Below are positions 7,766 through 16,458 of a stretch of 64,000 nucleotides of DNA, piece after piece. How positions within the stretch are numbered: position 1 is the first letter of the stretch; every line of letters begins with the position of its first letter. The stretch spans positions 29,221-93,220 of the forward strand of contig NZ_JAAOEO010000017.1 in the NCBI RefSeq assembly GCF_011393025.1, in the 5' to 3' direction. Position numbers and translations under genes: made by a program. The DNA comes from Neobacillus terrae. GTDB lineage: Bacteria; Bacillota; Bacilli; Bacillales; Cytobacillaceae. The notes beneath the pieces were generated by a model. It made no database searches. It had not been told where the DNA came from and worked only from the letters and a program-made list of their open reading frames with translations.

Positions 7766-8972
7766 TTCTATCAAAGCTTTATAGCACAATTCTGTGGCTA
7801 TAATCGAAACATTAAACTCAGCTTTATGGCGAATATATTAACTCAAATTGATATGGCCGTTTTTATGGTTATTTATAATTTTTATATTAGGAAGCTGGGT
7901 ATGCCAGAAACCGTTAATGGACAAATCATTTCAATGGCATCACTTTCCACAGCACTTATTATGGTTCCTGCCGGTTTAATTAGTGACAGGTTTGGAAGAA
8001 GAAAAGTTATTTTTCTCAGTATTGTGTCATGGCTGTTCAGGATTCTTTGGTTTTTCTTGCTTTTGTGGGCGGTCTTACAATGGCTTTCTCTCAAGTTTCA
8101 GGGATTCCCTGGATGGCTGAAAATTCGAAGGCTGAAGATAGGGTTAATTTATTTAGCCTTCATTTCGCGTTAATGACAGGTTCAAACGTATCCGGAAACC
8201 TGCTGGGTGGCTTTTTAAATGATGGTTTCTCCTTATTCTTAGATAATGTAAATAGCATCCGTTTAACCTTAATAATCGGACGCTTATTTTTCTTATCGGG
8301 GCAATCCCTGCGTCTAAGTTCCAGGAGAAGCTTCCAGTAAAGTCCGAGGATAAAGCGGCAAAACCAGTGAAAAAGCTAAACTGGAGGAGCAATGGACTTA
8401 AGATGATTTTTCTTTTTACTTGGGCCAAATTATTGATTGGCTTTGGAGCTGGTCTGGTTATTCCATATTTGAATCTTTATTTTGCAGACCGTTTTTCTGC
8501 TCCTAAACCTGAATCATTTCTCTTGGCCAGGCGGCAACAGCTCTTGCTATGATCATAGGCCCTCAGGTTATAAAAAGAGTAGGGGGGGTAAGAGCAGTTG
8601 TATTTCTTCAGCTTTCTTCTCTTCCATTTCTTCTGCTAACCGCTTTTGCTCACCATTTATGGATTGCTGCTCTTGGCTTCCTATTTCGACAAGCCCTAAT
8701 AAATGCGGCGAATCCTATCCAATCCTCTCTAATGATGAAAAAGGTCGATGATTCGGTTAAGGAGCTTGGTAATTCAGTGAACCAGATGGTTTTTAATCTT
8801 GACTGGCCGCTGATGGGACCTATTTCTATGGGAGTTGTTTCTGAATATGGGCCCTACTGGGGATATGCTTATGTCTTCTGCATAACAGCCATTCTTTATC
8901 TTGTTGGGTCAACCTGTTTTTAGGGGTATGATACGTCCGGGGAAAAAGACAGTTTCCGCTAAAGCAGTATAA
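7760..8972 (+). pseudogene. MFS transporter, broken by several frameshifts
   Basis: A major facilitator transporter can be reconstructed only by joining four or five reading-frame pieces. From 7760 the N-terminus runs to the typical loop SDRFGRRKV. A shift near 8035 leads to AFVGGLTMAFSQVSGIPWM, and a shift near 8278 to GAIPASKFQEKLPVKS. A shift near 8510 leads to SLGQAATALAMIIGPQV. A last shift near 8920 would give FRGMIRPGKK, ending at 8972. The first three are equivalent to single-base losses. Neighbouring genes are intact, which argues for true decay rather than poor sequence. An IS remnant lies immediately upstream. Confidence 0.85.
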
Positions 8973-9130
8973 AGCAGAGAAAATCCTGTCATATTTCTCG
9001 GGAAATGTTTGACAATGCCGAATGACTGAACGGCATTTTCTTTTTTTACAAAAATATAAAATAACTGTCGAAGAAATATTAAAGGGAAATTCATCGCTTT
9101 TGAGGAATTAATTTTGCAGGGGTGTTCAAA

Positions 9131-9490
9131 ATGATCAAAGCGCTGCAAAATTTTGTTGAGGAACTTGAGAAGAAAAAATATTTATCAGATTTATATTGGA
9201 ATAGAAGTTCCGCTCCCGTCCATTTTCAAGTAGAAGATCATAATAAAAGTTTTTCGCTTATGTCCTGTGGGGACAAGATAGTGATAGACAACTTCAGTAA
9301 TAATTTTTCTGAAGGAACCGTAATATATGGCAGTGCGGAATCCTTTAAGGAACTATTTACAGGCAGAGCAACTTTTAGAGACTTAATAAAAAGAGGGGAA
9401 CTAAAAGCAAATGCTTCCTTTAGAAGCATGTTAAGGCTTGAATCTATCTTTTTTCTGGCAGTATCCCAAAAGGATAAAAATAAAGATTGA
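9131..9490 (+). CDS. yusD: SCP2-like sterol-transfer domain protein YusD
   Basis: A 119-residue protein resembling an SCP2-like lipid-binding domain and B. subtilis YusD, which sits in the same place between yusE and the met genes. It is cytoplasmic, and its ligand is unknown. GCAGGGG lies before ATG 9131. The -35 box of the next transcription unit overlaps its stop codon. Confidence 0.7.
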   Translation: MIKALQNFVEELEKKKYLSDLYWNRSSAPVHFQVEDHNKSFSLMSCGDKIVIDNFSNNFSEGTVIYGSAESFKELFTGRATFRDLIKRGELKANASFRSMLRLESIFFLAVSQKDKNKD

Positions 9491-9513
9491 CGATTTTTTC
9501 AAAATATTATAGT
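9487..9513 (+). promoter_or_regulatory. Promoter of the first S-box leader
   Basis: TTGACG (9487-9492) overlaps the yusD stop. TATAGT is at 9508-9513, so the 15-base spacer is short; TAGTAT at 9510-9515 would give 17 bases. Confidence 0.45.
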
Positions 9514-9555
9514 ATTTATTTAACTATTCAATAAATACTGACAACTACATAATAT

Positions 9556-9698
9556 TCTTATCAAGAGCGGCGGAGGGACTGGCCCTGCGATGCCCGGCAA
9601 CCGGTTATTTAACACGGTGCTAAATCCAGCAGAGCATTTTTATGCTTTGGAAGATAAGAAGAGTGCCCTCTCTTCTTATGAAGCGGGGGTTTTGTTCT
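9556..9698 (+). ncRNA. S-box (SAM-I) riboswitch upstream of metY
   Basis: The leader opens with TTCTTATCAAGAG and contains GGAGGGACTGGCCC, GATGCCCGGCAACC and CACGGTGCTAAATCC, the conserved core of S-box SAM riboswitches. P1 closes with GATAAGAA at 9653-9660. The same strand can instead pair with CTCTTCTTAT (9670-9679), the antiterminator. The alternative is CCCTC/CTTC with GAAG/GGGGG before a T-rich stretch. SAM binding should reduce expression of the downstream sulfhydrylase. Confidence 0.93.
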
Positions 9699-9729
9699 TT
9701 ATGTGATGTCAACGGGAGGAGAATTGAAG

Positions 9730-11046
9730 ATGGGTAATGAAAAAAAGGCTTATCGATTTGAAACATTAAGTGTTCACGGAGGACTATCTCCAGATCCTGT
9801 GACCGGGGCACGCGCTGTGCCAATTTACCAAAACAATGCTTACCAGTTTAAAAGTACTGATCATGCAGCAGATTTATTTGCTTTAAAGGAGCCTGGATAT
9901 ATTTATACCCGTATTCATAATCCGACAGTTACGGTGTTTGAGGAACGGATTGCATTATTGGAAGGCGGAGTAGGAGCACTGGCGGTTGCTAGTGGGATGG
10001 CCGCTATAACACTTGCGATTTTAAATATTGCACAAGCAGGAGATGAGATTGTTTCAGCTTCTACCTTATATGGCGGAACTTATAACTTATTTGCATCAAC
10101 TCTGCCAAAGTACGGCATTAACGTCAAGTTTGTAAATCCTGAGGATCCGGAGAATTTCCGGGAAGCTATAACCGATAAAACAAAGGCGGTTTTTGCAGAA
10201 ACAATCGGCAACCCTAGTCTTCGCGTTCTTGATATTGAAAAAGTGGCAAGCATTGCTCATGAAGCAGGAGTTCCTCTTATTGTAGATAATACTTTTGCCA
10301 CTCCTTATCTTTGCAGACCAATTGAATATGGAGCCGATATTGTGGTTCATTCAGCCACTAAATGGCTGCTTGGGAATGGAACTACGCTGGGAGGGGTTAT
10401 TGTTGATGGAGGGAAGTTCGACTGGAACTCACCAAAATTCCCTGGATTGACTGAGCCTGATCCAAGCTACCATGACATTGTATATGCTGAAGCGCTTGGG
10501 GCAGCAGCCTATATTGTTAAGGCGAGAGTGCAGCTCTTAAGAGACCTCGGACCGGCTCTAAGTCCGCAAAATGCCTTTCAGTTTACACTTGGACTTGAGA
10601 CACTCCATGTACGTATGAAAGAGCATGTGGCAAACACACAAAAGGTAGTTGACTTCCTAGACAACCATCCTGCAGTTGAGTGGGTATCCTACCCAGGACA
10701 TTCCAAACACCCTGATAAAGAATTGGCTGAAAAATATTTGCCAAAAGGGGCAGGTTCAGTTGTTGTCTTTGGTATAAAAGGTGGAAGAGAGGCAGGAGCA
10801 AAGCTCATTAACTCTATTACTCTCTGGGCTCATGTGGCAAATGTCGGTGATGCAAAGAGTTTAATTATCCACCCAGCAAGTACTACCCACCAGCAGCTTG
10901 ATGCAGAGGGATTGAAGGCTTCAGGAGTTTCAGAGGATCTTATCCGTTTATCAATAGGAATTGAAAATGCTGAGGACTTGATTGAAGATCTGGAAGCAGC
11001 AATTGAGGCAGCTACTGGCCTTGTATCCAAAACTGTAAAATCCTAA
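9730..11046 (+). CDS. metY: O-acetylhomoserine sulfhydrylase (PLP-dependent)
   Basis: A 438-residue PLP enzyme of the Cys/Met metabolism family. It probably joins O-acetylhomoserine with sulfide (or methanethiol) to make homocysteine or methionine in the cytoplasm. The PLP lysine is K211 in HSATKWLLGNGT. The FETLSVHGG opening and VGDAKSLIIHPASTTH block match the sulfhydrylase branch rather than cystathionine gamma-synthase. ATG 9730 follows GGGAGGAGAA; two upstream starts at 9703 and 9706 lack a site. Control by its own SAM riboswitch supports a methionine role. Confidence 0.92.
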   Translation: MGNEKKAYRFETLSVHGGLSPDPVTGARAVPIYQNNAYQFKSTDHAADLFALKEPGYIYTRIHNPTVTVFEERIALLEGGVGALAVASGMAAITLAILNIAQAGDEIVSASTLYGGTYNLFASTLPKYGINVKFVNPEDPENFREAITDKTKAVFAETIGNPSLRVLDIEKVASIAHEAGVPLIVDNTFATPYLCRPIEYGADIVVHSATKWLLGNGTTLGGVIVDGGKFDWNSPKFPGLTEPDPSYHDIVYAEALGAAAYIVKARVQLLRDLGPALSPQNAFQFTLGLETLHVRMKEHVANTQKVVDFLDNHPAVEWVSYPGHSKHPDKELAEKYLPKGAGSVVVFGIKGGREAGAKLINSITLWAHVANVGDAKSLIIHPASTTHQQLDAEGLKASGVSEDLIRLSIGIENAEDLIEDLEAAIEAATGLVSKTVKS

Positions 11047-11086
11047 GGAATAGAAATTAATGGAAGGGATATTTTGTCGTTTTTTG

Positions 11087-11115
11087 TTGACACCCCTTCT
11101 TTTCCATGTTACGAT
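11087..11115 (+). promoter_or_regulatory. Promoter of the metNPQ leader
   Basis: TTGACA at 11087-11092, a 17-base spacer and TACGAT at 11110-11115, about 55 bases before the second S-box begins. Confidence 0.75.
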
Positions 11116-11169
11116 AGCAAACGTAATTCTTTTAACCTTAAAATTAATTGAATATTAATTCGGATTTAC

Positions 11170-11336
11170 TCTTATCAAGAGAGGTGGAGGGATGTGCCCT
11201 ATGAAGCCCGGCAACCGTCAATATTTTTATATTGAAATGGTGCCAATTCACACAAAGCATTGCTTTGGGAGATGGGAGAAAGGACTTGTTTATCATGCCT
11301 TTCTGCCTGTGCAGAAAGGCATTTTTGCATTTTTTA
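11170..11336 (+). ncRNA. S-box (SAM-I) riboswitch upstream of metNPQ
   Basis: The core elements TCTTATCAAGAG, GGTGGAGGGATGTGCCC, GAAGCCCGGCAACC and ATGGTGCCAATTC are all present. The expression platform is a very clear terminator: TGCCTTTCTGC (11296-11306) pairs perfectly with GCAGAAAGGCA (11311-11321), followed by T-rich sequence. High SAM should stop transcription before the importer genes. Confidence 0.95.
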
Positions 11337-11428
11337 CCGAATTAAGTATCCTATAATTAATTATGATCGTCATTTTTGCAATCTTTTTAGAGTAATAAAC
11401 TAACATGGAAGAGAAGTAGGTGAGTTGA

Positions 11429-12454
11429 TTGATTTCTATTAAAAATGTCCGAAAGATTTATTCCTCAAGACAAGGAAACGTACACGCCGTTGACAATGTC
11501 AACGTTGAAATAAATGAAGGTGAAATTTTTGGCGTAATTGGATATAGCGGTGCTGGTAAAAGTACGTTAATCCGAATGCTGAACGGATTGGAGCTTCCTA
11601 CCGAAGGATCTGTTACTGTTGCCGGCCGGGTAGTTTCGAAAATTAGGGGTGGAGAGCTCCGTAAAGCCAGACAGGAAATCAGTATGATTTTTCAGCACTT
11701 TAACCTTCTCTGGTCGAGGACAGTACGTGAAAATATTTCATTTCCTCTGGAAATTGCAGGTGTGACTAGGAAGGAACGTACTAAAAGGGTTGATGAGCTT
11801 ATAAAGCTTGTTGGTCTTGAAGGCAGGGAAGATTCCTACCCTTCACAGCTTAGTGGGGGCCAAAAACAAAGAGTAGGCATTGCAAGGGCTCTTGCTAACA
11901 ATCCAAAGGTTCTTCTTTGCGATGAAGCAACCTCTGCTCTTGACCCGCAAACAACGGATTCGATCCTTGAGCTGCTTGTTGATATTAATAAAAGGCTTGG
12001 GTTAACCATTGTACTGATTACACATGAAATGCACGTTATTCGAAAAATTTGCCATAGAGTAGCTGTAATGGAAAATGGCCGTATTGTTGAAATGGGCTCA
12101 GTTCTTGAAGTGTTTAAAAACCCTCAGCAGCCTATTACGAAACGCTTTGTTCAGCAGGTAACAGAACCTGAGGAAACAAAAGAAACCGTTGAACAGTTAA
12201 TTGAACAATATCATTCAGGTGAAATTGTTCAATTAACATTTGTTGGGGGATCAGCTGAACAGCCTGTTATTACAAATCTAATCCGCCATTTTGATGTTAC
12301 TGTTAATATCCTTCAAGGCAAAATTTCACAAACACAAAGCGGGTCATATGGCACACTCTTTATTCATCTTGATGGGTCAAAGGATGAGATAGCAAAAGCC
12401 ATTGAATTCATCGGGACACAGCAGGTGGGAGTTGAGGTGATCAGAAATGGATAA
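11429..12454 (+). CDS. metN: Methionine ABC transporter, ATP-binding protein
   Basis: A 341-residue ATPase that powers methionine import together with MetP and MetQ. The Walker A is GYSGAGKST, the ABC signature LSGGQKQR and the Walker B LLCDEATSALD. A C-terminal NIL domain (from about residue 265, LTFVGGSAEQPV) binds methionine and regulates the transporter in this family. The TTG start follows GGTGAG. The end overlaps metP by 8 bases, which indicates coupling. Confidence 0.95.
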   Translation: MISIKNVRKIYSSRQGNVHAVDNVNVEINEGEIFGVIGYSGAGKSTLIRMLNGLELPTEGSVTVAGRVVSKIRGGELRKARQEISMIFQHFNLLWSRTVRENISFPLEIAGVTRKERTKRVDELIKLVGLEGREDSYPSQLSGGQKQRVGIARALANNPKVLLCDEATSALDPQTTDSILELLVDINKRLGLTIVLITHEMHVIRKICHRVAVMENGRIVEMGSVLEVFKNPQQPITKRFVQQVTEPEETKETVEQLIEQYHSGEIVQLTFVGGSAEQPVITNLIRHFDVTVNILQGKISQTQSGSYGTLFIHLDGSKDEIAKAIEFIGTQQVGVEVIRNG

Positions 12455-13115
12455 GCCGTATTTTCAGGATATAGATTGGCCGGGCATGTGGGCCGCAACG
12501 ACAGAAACTTTGTATATGACAGCTATTTCAGTAGTAGCAACATTTATTCTGGGACTGCTTCTCGGGTTATTATTATTTCTGACAGGGAAAGATAATCTCT
12601 GGGAGAACAAGCCTGTTAATACTATAATTAGTGCTTTTGTAAATATTTTCAGGTCCATTCCTTTCATCATATTAATAGTCCTATTAATACCATTAACCAC
12701 CATCCTAGTTGGAAGCATGATTGGTGAGAATGCTGCATTGCCTGCTTTGATTGTAGGTGCAGCACCATTCTACGCAAGGATGGTAGAGATTGGCTTAAGA
12801 GAAATCGATAAAGGTGTAATTGAAGCAGCTAAATCAATGGGTGCATCAACATCAACCATTATTTTTAAAGTATTACTTCCGGAATCCATGCCTGCACTCG
12901 TATCCGGAATCACAGTTACGGCGATTGCCCTTGTTGGTTATACAGCAATGGCAGGCGTTATTGGTGCAGGTGGCCTGGGGAATCTCGCTTACCTAGAAGG
13001 ATATCAGCGTAGCCAAAATGATGTAACACTGATTGCGACAATCATTATCTTAATAATTGTATTTATTATTCAGTTTTTAGGTGACATCATCACTTCAAAA
13101 ATAGATAAAAGATAA
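12447..13115 (+). CDS. metP: Methionine ABC transporter, permease
   Basis: A 222-residue integral membrane permease with about five transmembrane segments and the typical EAA loop (GVIEAAKSMGAS) that contacts the ATPase. It belongs to the MetI/MetP family. It starts inside the end of metN and is followed 15 bases later by metQ, completing the importer operon. Confidence 0.94.
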   Translation: MDKPYFQDIDWPGMWAATTETLYMTAISVVATFILGLLLGLLLFLTGKDNLWENKPVNTIISAFVNIFRSIPFIILIVLLIPLTTILVGSMIGENAALPALIVGAAPFYARMVEIGLREIDKGVIEAAKSMGASTSTIIFKVLLPESMPALVSGITVTAIALVGYTAMAGVIGAGGLGNLAYLEGYQRSQNDVTLIATIIILIIVFIIQFLGDIITSKIDKR

Positions 13116-13130
13116 AGGAGACAGAAAAAA

Positions 13131-13964
13131 ATGAAAAAATGGTTAAGTGTTCTTTTAGCATTATCATTGGCACTTGTTCTTGCAGCATGCGGAACTTCCG
13201 GGGATAAAAAAGAAGGCAGTAAAAATGGCAATAAGAAATTAGTAGTAGGTGCTTCAAACGTTCCCCATGCAGTAATTCTTGAAAAAGCTAAACCAATCCT
13301 TGCTAAAAAAGGAATCGATTTAGAAATCAAAAAGTTCCAGGACTATGTACTTCCAAACAAAGCGTTACAATCAAAAGAACTTGACGCCAACTACTTCCAG
13401 CACATTCCTTATTTAAAAGCTCAAATCAAAGAAAACAATTATGATTTTGTTAGTGCAGGCGGAATCCATATCGAGCCAATCGGTGTTTACTCTAAAAAGT
13501 ATAAGAAGCTGGAGGATCTGCCAAAAGGTGCTCACTTAATCATGAGCAACTCTGTAGCTGACCATGGCCGTTTGCTTTCATTACTTGAAGCACAAGGATT
13601 AATTAAGCTTAAAGAAGGCATTGATAAAACTACTGCAACTGTTAAAGATGTGGTTGAAAATCCTAAAGATCTTAAATTTGATACAAAGTATGAAGCTTCA
13701 CTTCTTCCTAAGATTTACAACAATGGAGAAGGAGACGCGGTTCTTATCAACTCTAACTACGCTATTGATGCAGGATTAAATCCTTTAAAAGATTCAATTG
13801 CTATTGAAGACAAAAACTCTCCTTATGTGAATATCATTGCTGTCCGCAAAGGTGATGAAAACAAAAAAGAAATTAAAGAACTTGTTAACGTTCTTCACTC
13901 AAAAGAAATTCAGGACTTCATCCTTAAAGAATACAAAGGGGCAGTTGTTCCTGTATCAGAATAA
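13131..13964 (+). CDS. metQ: Methionine-binding lipoprotein
   Basis: A 277-residue NlpA/MetQ-type substrate-binding protein. The signal peptide ends in the lipobox LAAC with the lipidated cysteine at C20, so the protein is anchored on the outer face of the membrane. The DYVLPNKAL and HIPYLKAQ segments are typical of methionine binders. It has an AAAGGAGACAG ribosome site and is followed by a strong terminator. Regulation should follow the S-box upstream of metN. Confidence 0.95.
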   Translation: MKKWLSVLLALSLALVLAACGTSGDKKEGSKNGNKKLVVGASNVPHAVILEKAKPILAKKGIDLEIKKFQDYVLPNKALQSKELDANYFQHIPYLKAQIKENNYDFVSAGGIHIEPIGVYSKKYKKLEDLPKGAHLIMSNSVADHGRLLSLLEAQGLIKLKEGIDKTTATVKDVVENPKDLKFDTKYEASLLPKIYNNGEGDAVLINSNYAIDAGLNPLKDSIAIEDKNSPYVNIIAVRKGDENKKEIKELVNVLHSKEIQDFILKEYKGAVVPVSE

Positions 13965-13974
13965 TAAAGTTGGA

Positions 13975-14007
13975 AAAGCAGGCATCACATGTGCCTGCTT
14001 TTTTTAG
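13975..14007 (+). terminator. Terminator after metQ
   Basis: AAAGCAGGCA (13975-13984) pairs with TGCCTGCTTT (13992-14001) and is followed by T residues. Confidence 0.9.
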
Positions 14008-14095
14008 CTAATCAGAATTTATATCCATAAATTCTGAACACATAAGCAAAACTAAGGCATCCGCCAAAAAAAGGCACGGCGAATGCCAAGTTTTT
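14004..14095 (+). repeat. Double-hairpin repeat family B, copy 1
   Basis: AGCTAATCAGAATTTATA is followed by its inverted arm TAAATTCTGAAC, then CATAAGCAAAACTAAGGC, then a second hairpin (GGCATCCGCC with GGCGAATGCC) ending in a T-run. The same order is seen at 30.7 kb and inverted at 38.3 kb. Confidence 0.75.
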
Positions 14096-14142
14096 CTATT
14101 GGGAAATTAGTCTCCATTCATAGGATTCTAGATGTATGCTGC

Positions 14143-14412
14143 TCTGTCTGGCTCCATGCAAGTGATTTTTTAACTTTGAACAGCTACAATGAGTATCTTG
14201 CATCGAGATGACCTCTAGGTGAAACTTGGTGCAGCTAGTGTCCATCCCGTTCCTCCCTGCGATAAGTCTGACGAAATTGCTCCTATGCCATAGCATAATC
14301 AAGCCTGCTAATGTTCAGCTCGACCCAAAGCTGCTGGTCGTACTTTCGAAGAGGCAATATTCATGCTACTCATAGTAGCTGCTTTGTGAACGGGCGCTTT
14401 CGCTTTTCTGGG
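14143..14412 (+). repeat. Mosaic repeat family A, copy 3
   Basis: It starts TGTCTGGCTCCATGCAAG and ends CGGGCGCTTTCGCTTTTCT. The interior carries CAGCTAGTGTCCATCCC and CTCCCTGCGATAAG, shared with the 54.4-kb copy, and AATGTTCAGCTCGACCCAAAGCTGC, shared with the 60.5-kb copy. No gene is visible in 14008-14473. Confidence 0.7.
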
Positions 14413-14473
14413 AATAGTCCTTTCTAAATTTTTGCATACTAATTTTGATAAACTTAAAGTAGGAGTGTGTGAA

Positions 14474-14842
14474 ATGGAACATTTTGAGCCTAGAAACTCA
14501 ACAGAAGAAGCACTATATGAATACAAAGCAGGACTTGGAACCTTTACACAAAAAATGCCTGAGCTGGCAAGACACTATAATGCTTTTACAGAAGAGTGCT
14601 TTAAGGAAGGAACACTTTCTAAAAAAGATAAGCAGCTGATTGCCCTTGGTATAAGCCTGTATTCTCAGGATGAATACTGTATTATTTATCATGTAAAGGG
14701 CTGTTTAGATGAAGGAGCATCCGAAGAAGAAATCCTCGAAGCTGTCGGTGTAACTGCTGCATTTGGTGGCGGAGCTGCAATGAGCCAGGCTGTGACACTT
14801 GTTCAAGAGGCCATGAATGACTTTAATCAGTTAAAACAATAA
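14474..14842 (+). CDS. yurZ: Carboxymuconolactone decarboxylase/AhpD-like protein YurZ
   Basis: A 122-residue AhpD-like helical protein with CIIYHVKGC, resembling the redox-active region of the family (one Cys, then YH, with a second Cys nearby). In B. subtilis, YurZ lies directly upstream of sufC, as here, which suggests a link to redox or Fe-S physiology that is not proven. ATG 14474 follows GTAGGAGTG; an upstream ATG at 14432 lacks a ribosome site. Confidence 0.85.
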   Translation: MEHFEPRNSTEEALYEYKAGLGTFTQKMPELARHYNAFTEECFKEGTLSKKDKQLIALGISLYSQDEYCIIYHVKGCLDEGASEEEILEAVGVTAAFGGGAAMSQAVTLVQEAMNDFNQLKQ

Positions 14843-14999
14843 TTTTTGAATATCTTCCCTATACCAAAAGTTGGCAGCACTTTCTTCCCTATTGGCGTTT
14901 TCATTCAATTTCATAGGGTATGAAAATAAAGACCATACTTTTAATAACAGAAGGGAAGCGTTTAAAATTAGTAGTCTTAACCTCAATTACACAGCTGAA

Positions 15000-15152
15000 A
15001 TGGAAAAAGCAATGCATACTGCCCACGGAATTGGATATGAGGTGTATTGCCGCAAGCATGATGTCAGAATGGAAGTTGAGCAAAAAAGGGAAAAAGACTA
15101 TATAAAAAGTCAGCGTATCGTTGCTGATTTAGACAGAAAAGTTCATCTTTAA
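15000..15152 (+). CDS. Possible small hypothetical protein, 50 residues
   Basis: I do not recognise this product. The frame is open further upstream (to about 14871) but has no clear ribosome site. The first internal ATG is at 15000, giving a charged peptide with HGIGYEVYCRKHDVRMEVE. A good terminator starts 33 bases after the stop, which supports a transcribed unit. The true start may be a non-ATG codon after GGGAAGCG near 14955, or the frame may be fortuitous. Confidence 0.4.
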   Translation: MEKAMHTAHGIGYEVYCRKHDVRMEVEQKREKDYIKSQRIVADLDRKVHL

Positions 15153-15184
15153 TGATTAATATATATAATAATGAAGAAATACGG

Positions 15185-15217
15185 AAGCCAGTGGAGACTC
15201 ACTGGCTTTCTTTTTTA
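15185..15217 (+). terminator. Terminator downstream of the yurZ region
   Basis: AAGCCAGTG (15185-15193) pairs with CACTGGCTT (15200-15208) and is followed by a T-run. Confidence 0.85.
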
Positions 15218-15496
15218 CTTAAGGGCCTTGAGACTTGTTGATTCACCTTAGATGCAATGAAGGACAAAGGGATCCGCCACTATGTAGAAATGTACTGCAT
15301 CTCTCTAAAACCACTTTTGATGAATGTTCTATATAGGGTTCACCCAATGGAGACAGTTTTCCCATACATGAAAGACCTATCTTAGGAAAAAATAGAACAT
15401 CAAAGCAGTGTGTTACGCACGGAGTAGGCCAGTAACAGCCCCTGTATTTAATACTGTTTAAGAGTTGCTAACACTTTTCATTTGTTATAAGATTGT

Positions 15497-15517
15497 AATG
15501 AGAATAAAATGAGAATA
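15497..15517 (+). promoter_or_regulatory. Direct repeat in the suf leader, Fur-like
   Basis: AATGAGAATA occurs at 15497-15506 and again at 15508-15517, a spacing of one helical turn. Arrays of GATAAT-like hexamers are how Fur boxes look, so this may be an iron-responsive site for sufCDSUB, but the match is imperfect. The rest of 15218-15653 shows only a family B fragment (15540-15576) and no convincing gene. Confidence 0.35.
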
Positions 15518-15539
15518 GAAATATGTCATTTTAAGTACA

Positions 15540-15576
15540 AGCAGAATTTAGGTCCTTAAATTCTGATCTCATAAGG
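15540..15576 (+). repeat. Family B hairpin fragment, copy 5
   Basis: CAGAATTTA and TAAATTCTGA arms around GGTCC are followed by CTCATAAG, matching the first hairpin of family B. Confidence 0.5.
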
Positions 15577-15653
15577 GATGCTAGATTGCGCTGTTTTAAC
15601 AGCGGTGAGTAAGTTCTTTATGACAAGATATTATATTTTTCGGAGGTATATAT

Positions 15654-16439
15654 ATGGCTGGGTCAACTTTAACGATCAAAGATCTTCATGTAGAAATTGA
15701 TGGGAAAGAAATTTTAAAGGGTGTTAACCTTGAAATAAAAGGCGGAGAAATCCACGCAATTATGGGACCAAATGGAACAGGAAAGTCTACTCTTTCTTCT
15801 GCCATTATGGGACACCCAAAATATGTTGTAACAAGCGGAAGCATTACTCTTGATGGCAAGGACGTTCTTGAAATGGAAGTGGATGAGCGTGCACGTGCAG
15901 GCCTTTTCCTTGCAATGCAGTATCCAAGTGAAATTAACGGCGTAACAAACGCTGACTTCTTACGTTCAGCTCTAAATAGCCGCCTTGGTGAAGGTAATGA
16001 AATTTCCCTTATGAAATTTATCCGTAAGATGGATAAGCAAATGGATTTCCTTGAAATGGACCAGGATATGTCCCAGCGTTATTTAAATGAAGGTTTCTCC
16101 GGCGGTGAAAAGAAACGAAATGAAATCCTGCAGTTAATGATGCTTCAACCTAGAATTGCAATCCTTGATGAAATTGACTCCGGTCTGGATATTGACGCCC
16201 TTAAGGTAGTTTCTAAGGGTATTAATGAAATGCGCGGCGAAGATTTCGGCTGCTTGGTTATCACACACTATCAGCGTCTTTTAAACTATATTACTCCTGA
16301 CTTTGTGCATATCATGATGCAGGGCCGAGTTGTTAAGTCTGGCGGACCTGAGCTTGCGCAGCGCCTGGAAGCAGAAGGATATGACTGGATCAAACAAGAA
16401 CTAGGCATTGAAGATGAAACAGTTGGGCAAGAAGCGTAA
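15654..16439 (+). CDS. sufC: Fe-S cluster assembly ATPase SufC
   Basis: A 261-residue ABC-type ATPase of the SufBCD scaffold on which Fe-S clusters are built in the cytoplasm. The Walker A is GPNGTGKST, the signature FSGGEKKR and the Walker B AILDEIDSGLD, with the switch histidine in VITHYQR. It is the first gene of sufCDSUB, the essential Fe-S operon of Bacillus. CGGAGG precedes ATG 15654, and sufD follows after 19 bases. Confidence 0.97.
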   Translation: MAGSTLTIKDLHVEIDGKEILKGVNLEIKGGEIHAIMGPNGTGKSTLSSAIMGHPKYVVTSGSITLDGKDVLEMEVDERARAGLFLAMQYPSEINGVTNADFLRSALNSRLGEGNEISLMKFIRKMDKQMDFLEMDQDMSQRYLNEGFSGGEKKRNEILQLMMLQPRIAILDEIDSGLDIDALKVVSKGINEMRGEDFGCLVITHYQRLLNYITPDFVHIMMQGRVVKSGGPELAQRLEAEGYDWIKQELGIEDETVGQEA

Positions 16440-16458
16440 GCGTTGAGGAGGATCTGAA

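Noticed and set aside
15257..15385. A 42-codon frame starting MKDKGIRHYVEMYC upstream of sufC
   Set aside because: It reads like a natural peptide, but there is no ribosome site and no terminator, so I could not support it as a gene.
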